Source: Lophius americanus
Lineage: Eukaryota > Chordata > Actinopteri > Lophiiformes > Lophiidae
Assembly: GCA_037951165.1 (NCBI GenBank)
Contig: JBBDHG010000061.1
Location: 4,460,501-4,524,500, forward strand
Reading direction: 5' to 3'
DNA length: 64,000 nucleotides
Positions 38,381 through 51,700 of this stretch are shown one piece after another; position 1 is the stretch's first letter, and every line of letters starts with the position of its first letter. Below the pieces are notes generated by a model. That model did no database searches, was not told where the DNA came from, and was given only the letters and a program-made list of their open reading frames with translations. The position numbers and the translations under genes were made by a program.

Positions 38381-40136
38381 GCTTTGCCCTAAGTGTCCCC
38401 ACCTGAGGCTGGAGCCCTGCCTGTGATGAGTGCATTCATGGGGGCAGGGGCTTGAGTGAATTGGTGGTGGGTGACGTGACAGCGACGGCATAAGGAGGGG
38501 CGGGGCGTTTGTTTGTGACTTACAGTGACAGCACAAGGACAAAGACCCCAGCCTCATTTGGCCTTGCAGCCTTTCAGGCCATGCTGCTGAATAGACCCTG
38601 CCTCCTCGTCTACTTCTCCAGCACTCTGTACATTTACAACAGTCCATCACAAGTCTGTGTCTGCGAGTGTGTGTACAAACTGTGTCAAATGTCTTGTTTG
38701 GTAGCGGTTGCTCCAAAAACTAAGAAAATGTGGTGGGAAACTGAAAAGAAAATGTTGTCATGTATAAGAAGAGACTTCTGAAGGAGAAACTGACAAAACT
38801 AAATAGACTGCGATTCCTTCCCCGCCCACTTGGATGCTAGGCACCACCAGGCCGCACCTGCACCCGCATTGATCAGCTGATGTGAGGGAATTACTCTGAG
38901 GCCCAAACTTTGCCTGCATGACTATGGCTCTGTGATGAAACGCTGCTGCGCCACAGATTGTCACATCTTAAGGTGGCATATTTATGTGTATGTGTGAAAT
39001 GTGTGTAGAGATTCAGCTCAAGGGGAAAAGGTCAGAAATAACTTCACATGATCTATGCCAGCTTTAAACGTCAGACTTCATTAATCTGCCTCTCCTCTGT
39101 GAAGACATATCGGTTTCAAATTCCCTCAGTCCGTCTCAATCGTCACCAGGACTTAAGGTTTGCTGCAATTCCTCTGTTGATTTTCTCTCTAAAACTGGCT
39201 TCATGCTTTGAATATTCAAAACATCTAAATACTTAAAACACTGAATTTGAGTCATTGATTAGCACCTGCAGTTATTTAAATATTGAAAACATGCAAATAT
39301 TTGATTACGTTGAAAGCCTTGCATATTTATTTGTTGGCGCCGGCTGTTCTGTGGTGATGGTAGAGACACTTGATTGCACTGACATGTAGAGTTTCACATT
39401 TTTAAATCAATATTTGGTTGTGAACACCCTCCAGTAATAATCAGAGTGACTATAAAAATGTCTGCCGGCTTGATTGTATAATCTACAAAAGACCCCGGTC
39501 CTTCTTAAATGCTTACATATTGCATTCAGTATATGCAAACATTTCAAAAAGGATCATCCATACTTACTACGCTTGGCTTTCTTTTGTAATTTCATTTTTG
39601 TGCATTCATTTAAATTTTTCATTGCAATATCTATCGTAGGTTATTCTAATGAAGAAAAAATGATTAAGTATGACGGTAAAGAAAACAAACAAATATTAAA
39701 TTAAAGATTCAACATAAATATAAATATCTCTATCAAATATCTGTATCTGTTACTGTATTGGACCAACAGTTCAGAATTTCAAATACAACAGGCACAAACA
39801 GTGGGCCATTAATTATTCATAATTATTTACCTACAGTGAGATTGAGTTCTGGTGCCCTCAAACCTGAAGCAGCAAAGATATAAAAAATACAAACTAAAAG
39901 TACATAGAATCGATATGAAGTCATATTCAGTTCAAAATGAGCAGTCAGAAGAAAGAAAATGCATCTGTGAATGAAGAGAACAAAGCATTTTCCTCAACTT
40001 ATTCCTCATTTAATTAATCAGTTAGTCATTATAGCATCTGAAGGACATCCACAGACATTAACAATTTCTGTTTCGAAAAATGTTCTTCTTTTTTCAGAGG
40101 CATGATCACCAAGTCTTTTTATGTTGTAGAATATAT

Positions 40137-40509
40137 ACTGATCGGCCATAACATTATAACCAGCAGCCTGCCTTTACTTCAAATTTAACAGGAGACAAAT
40201 TGTGATGACTTGATGACTGGGTCAGAGCATCTCTGGAACTCCAGATCTTGTCGAGTGTTTCTGGTCGGCAGTGGTTAGAACCAATGAAAGTGGTCGAAAG
40301 CTAGAAAAGACGGGAACCGAAGACAGGGTCATTGACACAGGTCTATGATGGGCATGGGGAGAGATGGCCAATCACGACGAAAAGCTACTGCATCACAAAT
40401 TGCTGATAGGCGGAGGCCCATCCTGATAGAAAAATGTGCAATATGGAGTTATTTTGGTGTCTTACAAAATATTAGGCACAGGGTCTTAATGTTATGGCTG
40501 GTCTGTTTA
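40137..40509 (+). mobile_element. Internally deleted Tc1-like transposon in pak3 3' UTR
   Basis: The left end 'atactgatcggccataacat' and the right end ttaatgttatggctggtctg are inverted termini of a common teleost Tc1-like family. The interior keeps the transposase start region (gtgatgacttgatgactggg, tcagagcatctctggaactc, gacagggtcat), then jumps to a later block (atcctgatagaaa). 373 bp; no open transposase. Confidence 0.75.
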
Positions 40510-41941
40510 TTATGTTCCTATAACTATTTGATTTTGCATTGAATTCCAACCAAAAACTTGACCAACCCTTAAGAGGGAATTACAACGTACCTATACAACA
40601 ACGCTATCTGCTAATGAGGACTTTTTAGGACCGTCCTTGTAAACCCACAGGCCCCGGTTCCGTCTCCTTCGCTATTAAGATGCTGCTCACTCACGCTTCA
40701 CCAACCTTTTTGATTCGAACGGTGTCATATGTTAATTCTCTTTTTTCATGCAAACTTTACAAACATTGCTGTGGCATTTTTCTTCATGTTGCAGATGAGA
40801 GAGGGAGAGATGTTTTTGGCCGAGCAAAGAACTGAGCTGGCCATTTTATGATTGTACCTCATCCTGATAAGAAGTGATAACAAAGACTTTAGTAAAGGTT
40901 CTTGTTGTTTGCTTACATTCCTTTCATGCCCAGTTTGTGTTTAAACTTATTCCTGTGGGTAGTGTTTGATCAGGCGTTTCCCATGCAGCAACCCACCGTG
41001 TGAGTGTGTGTCAGGGGGGATCAATATCTGCATATTGTACCTCCATTGTACAGCAGATGAAAGAGGGATGTTGGGAAGGTGCAACAGAATTCATGCATGT
41101 AAAACAAACTACACAGTATCTCATCTTCAAATAAGTAAGATTGTTAGGAAATGTATGTATGTAGATATGATGGGAAACCCCTCCTTTAACAGGATAATGT
41201 AACTTAAAATGACAATATTCAGGTTGCTCTATGGTACGAAGCAAATGTTTTTCACCCTGAAAAATCCAAAAAGTGGAAAATTGAAGACAGTTGTTCCGTC
41301 GTCTCTGCAATCCTGGACCCAGCTCTGGTGTTTGGGCCTCATTGGCCACTCCTTTATCTGGACAGAGAGCTGCTGAATGCAGCACTCTGTGTGCAGGCCC
41401 ACACAGTCTGTCCTGAGTACCACTGCTGGGTGTTAGTACATGTGTGTGTGTGCGTTTGGTGTGTCAGGAAGCTCCGCTGGCCCTGGGAGGTTTGGCCTCT
41501 GCCCCATATACAGATCTGAACTCTGAACACGACGGTGAAAAATGGGAGGAGACACTGCTGACGGGCTCCCTTTCTGTGGTCGCTCCTGTACATTCCTATC
41601 TTCTGAATGTGTAAACCTGTACACGTGGTGTGAAAACTCCTCTATTAATGTGTATCGAGAATGGAACAAAGACAAAAAATGTTACTTTTAAATTATTATC
41701 ATTATTATTATTATTACTCTTATTATTGTCTAGCTTTGTAAAACTGCTGATCCATCCGGCTTTCTTCAGCAGGCCTCTCCCCATCTTTGGAAAAGGACAA
41801 ATTAGTGAAGGGGAAATAAGGTTTTGGATAAACCATTTTTAATTGTGGTTGAAGCAATAGACTTTTTGAACTTTGAATCGTGCATGGCTGTGTCTTGAGT
41901 GTAAAAAAAAACAAAGTATTGCAGTTTGGGAACTGGACTGA

Positions 41942-41947
41942 AATAAA
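41942..41947 (+). terminator. pak3: Candidate pak3 poly(A) signal
   Basis: AATAAA 3.56 kb after the pak3 stop and just before the convergent capn6 gene end. Cleavage would be expected near 41957-41977. Confidence 0.4.
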
Positions 41948-42044
41948 AAGAGAAAGAAAAGCAGAGTTGTGGCAATATTTCAGGCAGTTGCGATTCTTTG
42001 TGAACTCCCATTAATTCTTTATCTCATACAAGCGTTTGCATGCT

Positions 42045-42050
42045 TTTATT
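42045..42050 (-). terminator. capn6: Candidate capn6 poly(A) signal
   Basis: AATAAA on the minus strand (tttatt on plus), 480 bp after the capn6 stop. Cleavage would be expected near 42015-42035, leaving about 50 bp between the two convergent transcripts. Confidence 0.4.
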
Positions 42051-42529
42051 GTCATGAGACAAATATCCGGTGATATGAACTGATGAAAGAAAAGAACAGA
42101 CCTTGCATTGAAGAAAATACATGAATAGTACCGTACATTTAAGGTTTTTGCATAAAGGTGACTATAATATGTCTGTAAGACTCTAAAATGTATCATCTGG
42201 TGTTTTCAATTTAAAATTACAGACCACTCATATAAAAACATTGAATAAGTTACATAAAAAAATTTAAATGTAAGAAAGATACCTTGAAAAATATTGATAA
42301 AAAATAGGAATTGACATTCAATCGGTCACCTCTCAACTTATAATTCATCACTGTGCAATTAATGGTGTTGATTTTTGCCCAAACACAGTGTGGAGACCAG
42401 GACAAACCGCTCCCGGTGTTTTAGTAGCTTCGAAGACGCTACACGTCAAGTAAACTTCACAAGGTGGTTATCGCGCTATAGTCGAGCACATGCATGCGAT
42501 TCAGGCATTTTCTCAAATCACAGACGAGG
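42051..42529 (-). other. capn6: Probable capn6 3' UTR
   Basis: AT-rich non-coding sequence between the capn6 stop and the candidate poly(A) signal. No repeats recognised. Confidence 0.45.
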
Positions 42530-42712
42530 TCAAATGGCGGTCAGCTGAGAAGAGGTGACGATCCTCAGGGTGAGGCTACCGGGCATCTCATCAGCCATCT
42601 GCCTCCCACGCTTCCTCAGACGAAGCCTCTGAGGGTCAGCGGTGTCCTTTACCGACCCTGACAATACCACCTGGCCCATGAACTCATCCTTCACTGCATT
42701 GCTGTTCCACAC
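42530..42712 (-). CDS. capn6: capn6 last exon, C2 domain end
   Basis: Acceptor tctcag at 42713; stop TGA at 42532-42530. Encodes residues 584-643: VWNSNAVKDEFMGQVVL, a linker, RLRLRKRGRQMADEMPGSLT and LRIVTSSQLTAI. The VWN..VKDEFLGQV wording is typical of the calpain-5/6 C2 domain. Confidence 0.93.
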   Translation of the reverse strand: MWNSNAVKDEFMGQVVLSGSVKDTADPQRLRLRKRGRQMADEMPGSLTLRIVTSSQLTAI

Positions 42713-45700
42713 CTGAGAAAGACCAGTCAGTATGGAAATATGTCAGAATATATTTGATCATATTGAGCGACGGAGCTCTAGAGTAAGTTCCAGCTAGGAA
42801 GACTATTCCTCCGCACACTCGTTCCATAGTTCATTCACTCACACCTTTCACACATGCACTGCCTTAACATGCTGCAATCGTTGTAAGGGGTTGTCGATGA
42901 GATAGAAGCTGCTCTTATTAACGGTCACATTTATCCAATAGCACCGTGACACACTTTCATAGTGAACCTATTATCTGGCCGCTGTCTTTAAAAATATGCT
43001 CCTCTCTGTTCATCTAGGTCTTTCATTCTCTTCACCTCCCTGTTACAGATTAAACATCTTCGTCACTCATCAGTCTCAGCAGAATCATCAGCCCCCACTA
43101 CCACCAATGTCCAGATTCCATGAGAGGATTTATCACAATTTCCCTGAAGAGTCTGCACTAAATACTTTCTGAGAGACCAATAACAATCACATATAATCTG
43201 TTCAAAATCCAAACAATCATCTTTATTTCAATGACTTGAATCTCCTGATTTAATTCATGTCATCAGAAAAAGATGATTCTGGGCACAAGCCATAAATATA
43301 TCAGTCGATCACTGCTTATTTGTGAGCTTTTAGTTTTTGGTATATTTAGTCTTTATTAGTAGTAGTATTAATAGCATTCTATATGAATATAGAATATATT
43401 AATCATTTTAAATTTAGAGAAAATTACTAAAAGCTATGGGGATCTGTGGTTGTGATGAGCCATATTCAATTTTTCTTTTAATGAAAGATGTGTCATAATG
43501 AAAAGAGCTTCTGTTTAGGTGAATAATATTCAAGCCCTAGTTTTATTAAAGGACTGGATTGGCTGCGTTGACACCGGCAATATTAACATATGTCTAATTT
43601 TTTTTCTTTTTAGATTTACAATTATATGAAGAATCGTTTGCCTCTCACAGTTGCAAAATAAAATTGGCACAGTAAAGAATGTTAAAATAAACCATTTTGG
43701 AGATACATGGTTTCCCTGGTAATCCGTGGCCACAAAGATTATTTACAGTCAACACAACCACATTGAATTCGTCTTACCTCCACAGTTATGGGCTTTCTAG
43801 GCTTCTTCCTGTAGAAAATGCAGCTAACGGCAAACTCTGGTTGCAAGGTGTCGGCCTTTATGGTGGACCTTACTGACCGACCTTCACAGTAGATGATCAC
43901 GTAAGGATCTGCGCCTGTGGGATAGCATGTCTTCATCTCAGCAAAGCAATGTGGTGAACTACTGGCTGATCAATATGATTGGTAGATTTTAGGTAAAGTT
44001 TGGCTTGCGTCGTGTCGACTAACCTCCTGTGCTGTCTTGATTCTGTAGTCCCTCAGCTCCGTGGATGTAGACATGGCTCACAGCTTGAGGGTATCCCATG
44101 AATGAACTCCAGCATCTCACTGGTGGCTTATCCAGTGTCAACTCCCTGTGAGAATAGAGGAGACATAAACAGAGATCCTGTCTTGGTGCTCTGACTCACC
44201 ATCCTCTAAAACTTCATAGGGCTGCAGGTAGATGGTGGGGCAGGAGTCTATCCCTGCTCAATATGAGGAGTGGGGGACACCCGCAATAAGTCCCCATTTC
44301 CTCACAGAGACATATAGAGAAAATATTTTATATATACTTTCACAATTGTTTGCAATTTAGATTCACTAAATCTCTTCAAATGCTTCATTTTGGACTGCAG
44401 GCAGACATTGACAACATGCAAAAGCCCAGGACTTGCATTCAATCCCAGATCCTTACTGCTGTGAGCGCTAACCACTGTGCGAATGGATCCTTATATCAGC
44501 AAACTAATGACTGGTGACTCAGATCTAATAAGTCATGAATGGAATCTGATGTTTTCAAATGTGATTTCTAATATGTGGTCTCTGATACATAATATGTATC
44601 CTGCTCATGTGATGTCAGTGTGAACCGTCAAATCAGAATTCATATGGCTTTTTCTTCCAGTAAGCACACTCCCTTCACTGTTTAATCCGGAATGATGGAC
44701 AAAGATTATACAAATGGACAAATGTAATAAATAAATGGGAATCAAATTCTGTTTATGCCTCTTGGCCCTCAGCCTACAGAAATGAAGGCTCATTAACTTC
44801 TAGTACTAAAAGAAATGAATGCCTGCGTCCTCATCTGCTGCTCATTAGCATGATAGAGTCTTGGTACAGATCTGTTGACACAGATATAAGATATGGATGA
44901 CATAGAGGGATTAATGTGAACTCTTCAAGCAGAAAAATAACATTAGAGCAAATATCAGAACTTTGTCCCTTTTTACAAGTGTTGAGTTTTGTTTATTATT
45001 GTAATATGATCTGCTCTGTTCCAACAACGCTGGGCTGCAAAAGTGCATAAGGTTGTTGCAACTCAACTGTGCTCTGCTGTTGGCAGACATTATGATTCTC
45101 AGACACAACATAGGTTGTACTAGACAGCTTGGATGACCTGTATGTGAGCAAACATGACTCTCTTCTGTGCTTAAGTCCGCCAACAAGAATGTTACAGTCT
45201 GGCAAAACAACATCTGCAGCCAAACAAAGCAGGAATGGATTAAATGAACATCATTTTTCAGTCTCAGTCCTCCAAAACAGTAATTAAGTGATTTCTTTGG
45301 ATAAAACCCATCCTAAAGCGCCAAGTGTGCAACCAGGGAACAGCTGTGTTCTCTCTTTTCCAGCAAGTGTCCCTTAAGAAGGGATAATAGGAGGTTATGT
45401 GAACATAACACTTTTGTCTGGCTGCTACTGAATTACACTCAGCCTCAGTGGTTTGAATCACACCTCCATAAGACGTACCTGCAGCCTGAATCCAAATCAG
45501 TGTAAACTCGGATCATGTAGTCCCCCAGTGTCATCGGCCTGAAGGTGGTGGGGATGATGACATAGCGACCCTGTGGGAGCGTGAGTCTCTTGAACACTGA
45601 GCGAGCGTTGATGTAGCTGGACGTCGCCACACACGGTTGGGTCAGGATGTCATGCATCCGGTACTTTCTGTTCAGCTCCACCTGGGAAAGAAAACCATTT

Positions 45701-48700
45701 GCTCTTCATTTGGTGTTAATCTAAAAAAAAAATCTCTGACTTTATCAACAGCTGTGCAGTCTAGCAAGTTAGTGTCACATTGTGTGTGCATTTGCATGTG
45801 CTCTACTGTCCTTGTGATGATAATTTTTCAGGTTTGTGGATGTCCATGTAAATGTGTTATCCTTGTTTTAGAAACTTGGAGAAATCCTTGTATCTACAAC
45901 TATCTGGCATGTAAACAATTGATTCTGGTTAGAGTGCTCTGTTTGTGCAGAATAGTGAATAGTGGCTGAGATTTTGAGAAATCACTGCATTATGTAAGAA
46001 TTACATCAACCGAAATATGATTAACTACGTTTCTTCTGATCAAAAGAAAGTTTTTGTTAGGACAAAACTCAAAACGCAAAGGTTTTACCCTTCGTTAATG
46101 GTAATTTGTGTTAAATTAGCTTTTTGAACATATCTCGTGATATAAGGAAGATATGATATTTTTACCTTTATAACTCTTAGCCTCAGATAAACACTCATCA
46201 AATGTATCTTCACTGTCTACTGTGAGTCTTCTGCCTCCTGGTGGCATAAAGGTGAATAAACTTGAATTAGACGTGTTATTACTGCGTTATTAATAGTAAT
46301 CACAACATGTTTTCCTAGCACTTTTAAAACGAATAGTTAAAAAAGAAAAAGAACAGGACAACAACAGAAAGGCCAAACATGTGCAAGACAGAGTTCAAAA
46401 TATTAAAAACACAAGGACAAAAAGAAAAAAGAAAAGAAATAAAAATTTTAAAAAAGGGCAAAAAGAAAAGAGAGAGATCATATTATAAAATAAAATAGTT
46501 AAATGAGAGGATTATTACTGAAAGCACAGACTGATATAGCCCTTGCACTGCAATGAGTGGTTGAACTGATATAGTTCTAAAAAACTAACAGAAAAGAGAA
46601 GAAAAAAGGATAAGATGTAAGTGTGTGCACAGTGCATGGAGTCCTTCACATGAATGAGGGGAAACAACTACACTTGAATGATGACTTCAAACTCAGTTCC
46701 AGGTTTAGGCCCACAGCAGTTCAGAGTAGCTCTTTGATGTTCCCTGTGGCATCAACTTTTCTTTCTGTCCAGAACCTGCTCCCCTCTGGCAGCACTGCTG
46801 TTAGCATGATAAGAGTTTATAGCGTAAGAGTTTGAACTTAGCCATATCTCTGTCCAGTAGATGACTCTACAGGAAATGTGATGTCACTTTTGTCAAATAA
46901 AGTTACATGACCTTATTGGAATGTGACAATCTAACATCAGTAAGTAGGATAATGGGATAGGAGGAGATCCAGTTGGCAAGAATAAGAGCTGCATGAGAGG
47001 ACCGCTCTGACTTTGTAGACCTCATTAGACAGTACTGATTTGTCTTATAAATGTGTTTTTTTCATCATCTCCATTTTCAATTGTTTTGTTTTTTTGATGG
47101 TTCACATATGCACTAGGTTGTAACCCAGGAGGGGAGTGTAAATTCAGGCCTCATTTAATCTCCAGCATATAAAACATTTGTTTATAATGCTAGAGATTTA
47201 CAAGATGTCTGCTTGAGCTCTGCTCTTGGACGCTGATGTTTGAACTCTTTGTACCTTACTCGCAGTTTTGAAAAAAGGGCTAAAGATTTCAGTTATGGTC
47301 TGTTTCTCAAGTGGAAAACAATTACCTAAAGGGTGCAGCAGGCGTTGAAATGTTTTGTTTTGGTTCTGATAAGACTACCAAGTAATGTCTGCCTGTCACC
47401 AAACACTGTCTGCTCAATAAATTTTTGGGAAAGAACAGAGCCAAATATCTAACCAGAGTGAATGCCAGAATGTGATGAGATTACTCTGCCTGTTGTAGAC
47501 GGACACCATTTCCTCTCTAGAGAACTAATTTTGAGTCCCACTTGACCGATCAGCTCCGAGAGCTTATAACCACGTTCTTTATAGTGTGCATGTCTCACTT
47601 TTGCAGCCAAAATAGCTCCGACCAGTTGAAGCATGGCCTCCAGAAGACCTGTGAAGGTGTGCTGTGGTATCTATCATAAAGATATTCACAGCAGATTATT
47701 CCTGTTTTTTAAGTTACCGTGGTTAAAGAGACCACAACGTTTCCATGAAGGGGTTTAATGGTGGGCAGCAATGTTTCGGTTGGTGGTACGTGGCAAAGTA
47801 AGAATAACATTAATAGTGGGGCTGAAGGTTTCCCTATAACCAGAGCATTTCCCAAAGTATCACACCGCCTCAACTGGCTTAACTTCTTCCCATTATGCAT
47901 CTGGATGCCATCTTTTCCCAGGAAGGAACACACATGCAGCCAGCCAAGCACGTGATGTTAAAGAAAACCTTATTCATCATTGAAGGCCAAATTATTCCTT
48001 CAGTTCGTCTGTCGAGCTTTGACATTCAGTTGAAGTTGCTTTAGGCAGGGGATGGGGTCAACGGGGCCTTTCGGATCTGTCTGCAACCAGGCAGCAAGCT
48101 GCGATGTCACATACCCCTTTTCCACCATATAAAACCTGGTTCTAGTTCAGTGCTGGTACTAGTGCCAGTGCTTAGTTGGTTATACTCGCGAACTTCCTAC
48201 CTCTCTAGAGAACTAGTTCTGGTCCCGAACTAGTCCTTGAACCAGCTCGGTATAAATGGGGTAAGAGTGTGTTTGGATTTTTTTCTGATAGGACCAGCAT
48301 TAACTTTTTGAGCATTTTATATTGTAGCCCTGCTATGGGATGGGACGACACAAGCAAGTCTTCCTTCTCCACGTACATGAATAAGCTTTGGGCACCCAGG
48401 AACTTGCCGTCAGTTCACCAGTAGTCCTACATTAGACCACTTTTGGTAGGTACTAACCACTGCAGACCAAGAACACCCAACAAAACCTGACTATTTTGGA
48501 GATGCTTTGACAGTGTTGTCCAGCCATCACAATTCCGCCCTTGTGTCCCTCAGATTCTATTCTATTATGTTTGTCCATTATTCCTGCTTCCAATTCCTCA
48601 ACTGTAGACATTCACCTGGTTGTAATGTTAGGTCTAATCTCATCAATCATAATCATCGGCCAAAGTAAAGTGAAGTGTTAAATGTTACCTTAAAGATGCC

Positions 48701-51700
48701 ATAGCCAATGCTCAGATTCTCTCCTTGACCTTCTTTTCTATGGATCTTCATGTCTTTCTGTTGCAGTGAGATTAGAACCTCGTCTGCGTCCTTTGTGATG
48801 TCAAACAAGTACTGTAGGAAAAAAGTATAAACTGACTATAAGTGAATGAAAGAATGATGTGAGGAGAGAGTGCATGCAGAAAGTGTGTTACCTGTGGGTT
48901 CTGCAGGAATGTCTGCTTGTGGTTAGAACAGCCACCGCAGCGGTTCAACAGCGGCTCTGCGTTTTTGGTCCAGCTCCCAAAGTGTACGATCTCATGCCAG
49001 GTCTTATGAACACTGATCTTTGAAGTATTGATCAGACGGCAAACGTCTGTTTCTGTGAAGAACTTGCACCAGTCTGTGATGGACATCCTGTGGATGTGAG
49101 CAGAGATTGCTTAATTTCTCTCTGGAATACGAGATGAAGCCACAGGCGGTGCTGCAATCAGAGGAATCACTCACCAGAACTCGCCATCATTCTCTACTAC
49201 GATGCCAAGGTTTCCTCTTTCTGTATCTCCAATCTTAGACCATTGGTCAGAGCTGAGGACATGAAGAAGTAATCAAATTAGTCATTTAAAGTTATGATAC
49301 ACAAAAAAATAAATCAATTGCGATAAAGATTGTATTGTACTGTTTTATAAGGAATCGGTCATGTGGTCCGGTTACAGCAGTTAAAATAGATAATAATAAT
49401 AAAGATGCTAACAGGAGAGTAAACTTTCGCTTCTGTTATGGCATCAACTTCTCTGCTGTTGCTCCATATGTTCCGTTTTCACCAAAATATGGAAAAGTAC
49501 TTTCAACTCTGTTGTTGCCCACCCCTCTAGGGAGCTTTTGAGTAAAAGCACATGTTTGTCATCCTTAGAGCCTCCATTTCCTGCTTCTCTTCAAGGTCAG
49601 AGACATAATCTTTGAAAATATGACTTCTGGGGACTGAGCAGATGTGGCTGTAAAAAGTTCTGTACTTTTTTGCATTCTTGTACTTCTTCTGATCACTGTC
49701 GGAATTTTATTACCAATTCAAGTCGAAGTCAGAATCTCAGGAAACCTCAGCCTTATCCGTGTGCAAACAGTGAATATTAAAATATGACCCTTCAATGGAT
49801 GCAACGGAGGAGAAAAAAATATCTTGAGCCTCCCACCTGTCACTCCAGGCGCCTTTCCACTCAATTTTACCCCAAGGGTTCCTCAAGCGGATCAGAGGAA
49901 TGGTTTCATTCTTGAAGTAGGCCATCAGACCATGACCCAGACGCACCCTTTTCACAGCAGTCACGGAGTAAGCGTGGCCTTTGACCAACCCGTTGGCCAT
50001 CTTCATCTCAATTTCATGAGCCTGTGCCTGATGAAATTATAAGACAATTTTTCTATTACATATTCTCTGATGAATGGAGACAAATATGTAAACTCTCAGG
50101 AAGATCATGAACCTTAATGGCGCAGCTTATGATTCCTCCACGGTCGTAGACCTTTAGTAGATCGTTAAAGAGTTGATCTTCTTTCTCCTGGTCCTTGTAG
50201 TAAGCCCCTGCCTCCAGGTCGATGGTTTCAGACACAGCTCCACTGAAGTCCACCACGGCATCTCCGGTGTTCCCACCCTCCAATGACTCATAGCAGCCAG
50301 CAAGCCTGTATTAGTTATGGGAGAAACATAAACAAAATCACTCTGGGTGTTTGTATTTGGTTTCACATACTAATAAATTGAATATTTTCATTATATTAAC
50401 ATTATATTATATGTTCCAGGTGACTAAGTGATGATTTTATGTTAGAAATACTTTCTGCATCATATAGAAAGCAGAAAATTGGCATTTTTATGACATTATT
50501 CTTTGCAAATATATTGTTACAAGCAGTAGTATGAGAAGTAGTACAAGTAGAAGCAATAGCATTTGTGTTGATAGAAGGAGTAGGTGTTAATAATCATATT
50601 TTAAAGCTCAAAGTAGTAATCATTAATCCATAAGAATACAGACTTACTCCTACTATATGGAAGAGAAAAAACGGACCAGGTCGAACATATTGTGAAATTA
50701 TTTTGAAAATAATCAGAGATGTGTACTTACATAAATATTACATCAGGCTTTTATGTTTTTGTTTTTTTTCCCTCATTTGAAAATAAATCAGCTTGGCATT
50801 TATCTTACTTAGGAATACAGCTTTTTGTATTTGCAATTCCAAGATATATATTATAGTGTAAAAACTTGGCCGAACATACCAAATTATTTTGTTTTTAAAT
50901 TGTTTTGTTCAAAATATGCCGTCAAAAGTGTCATCAAAGCATTATGATTGCTGAATGATTGAAACACACATTTATTTACAAAACAAGCTGAAAATGCAGA
51001 ATTACAGACTTCATGAGTTAAATATCAAAGATAAAACCAAATAGCTTTTCATAGTATTTAATTGTTTTGTGACACGTGTTTCTTACGGGTTCATGATAAA
51101 GTGTTCTGTTTTTTCTTCATATAATTAAAATCATTCAATGCAAATCTATTGCTGCTGTGTTGAAATTTGACCTAAGTTTACTGACTTGGCGTAGGCCTTC
51201 TCCAGCAGAGCACTCCAGAATTCATTGTTGTCTTTGGAGTGACAGTAGATGAGTTCTCCGTTGATTGTGGGAAGCCGGTCATCTACAACCACATCCACCC
51301 ATTTACCAAACACCCAGAACTGAAAATGGAAGATTCCAGCATAATATTCTGGGTGTTTTGGGTTCCACTCCTGCTCCTTATGGTCCGGAATGACCTGGAA
51401 ATAAATAAAAAGAAACACAGTAACTGTCAAATGCGAGACTAATAAGTAATTTTCAGGGGGGTGGAAAAGTTTTCTTAGAGAATTGTCATACTTGCAACAG
51501 GTATATTTTAATAACATGAATGAAATTATGGCCTTCGCTTCTATAACATCACTTTGAGTATTAGAAATGTTGACTGTGCTAGCGCCATTAAATGCTGCTG
51601 ACACTTATTTTGAAATGTTTGTAATATTGCAAGTTTCATCCATATTTTCATAAAACACACGTCTTTGAAGAACAATCCAATATTTTGTACGCACTGTTAA

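Larger units (their letters stand above)
38381..41970 (+). other. pak3: Probable pak3 3' UTR
   Basis: There is no other gene between the pak3 stop and the capn6 stop. The best canonical poly(A) signal on this strand near the end is AATAAA at 41942-41947, giving a UTR of about 3.6 kb. An ATTAAA near 39701 could give a shorter form. The UTR would include a Tc1 relic (40137-40509). End position not proven. Confidence 0.45.
45682..48688 (-). other. capn6: capn6 largest internal intron
   Basis: 3.0 kb. It holds an A-rich tract (46330-46480) and a Tc1-like relic split by a small element (47720-48642). 45682-46330 and 46500-47700 show nothing recognised. Confidence 0.55.
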
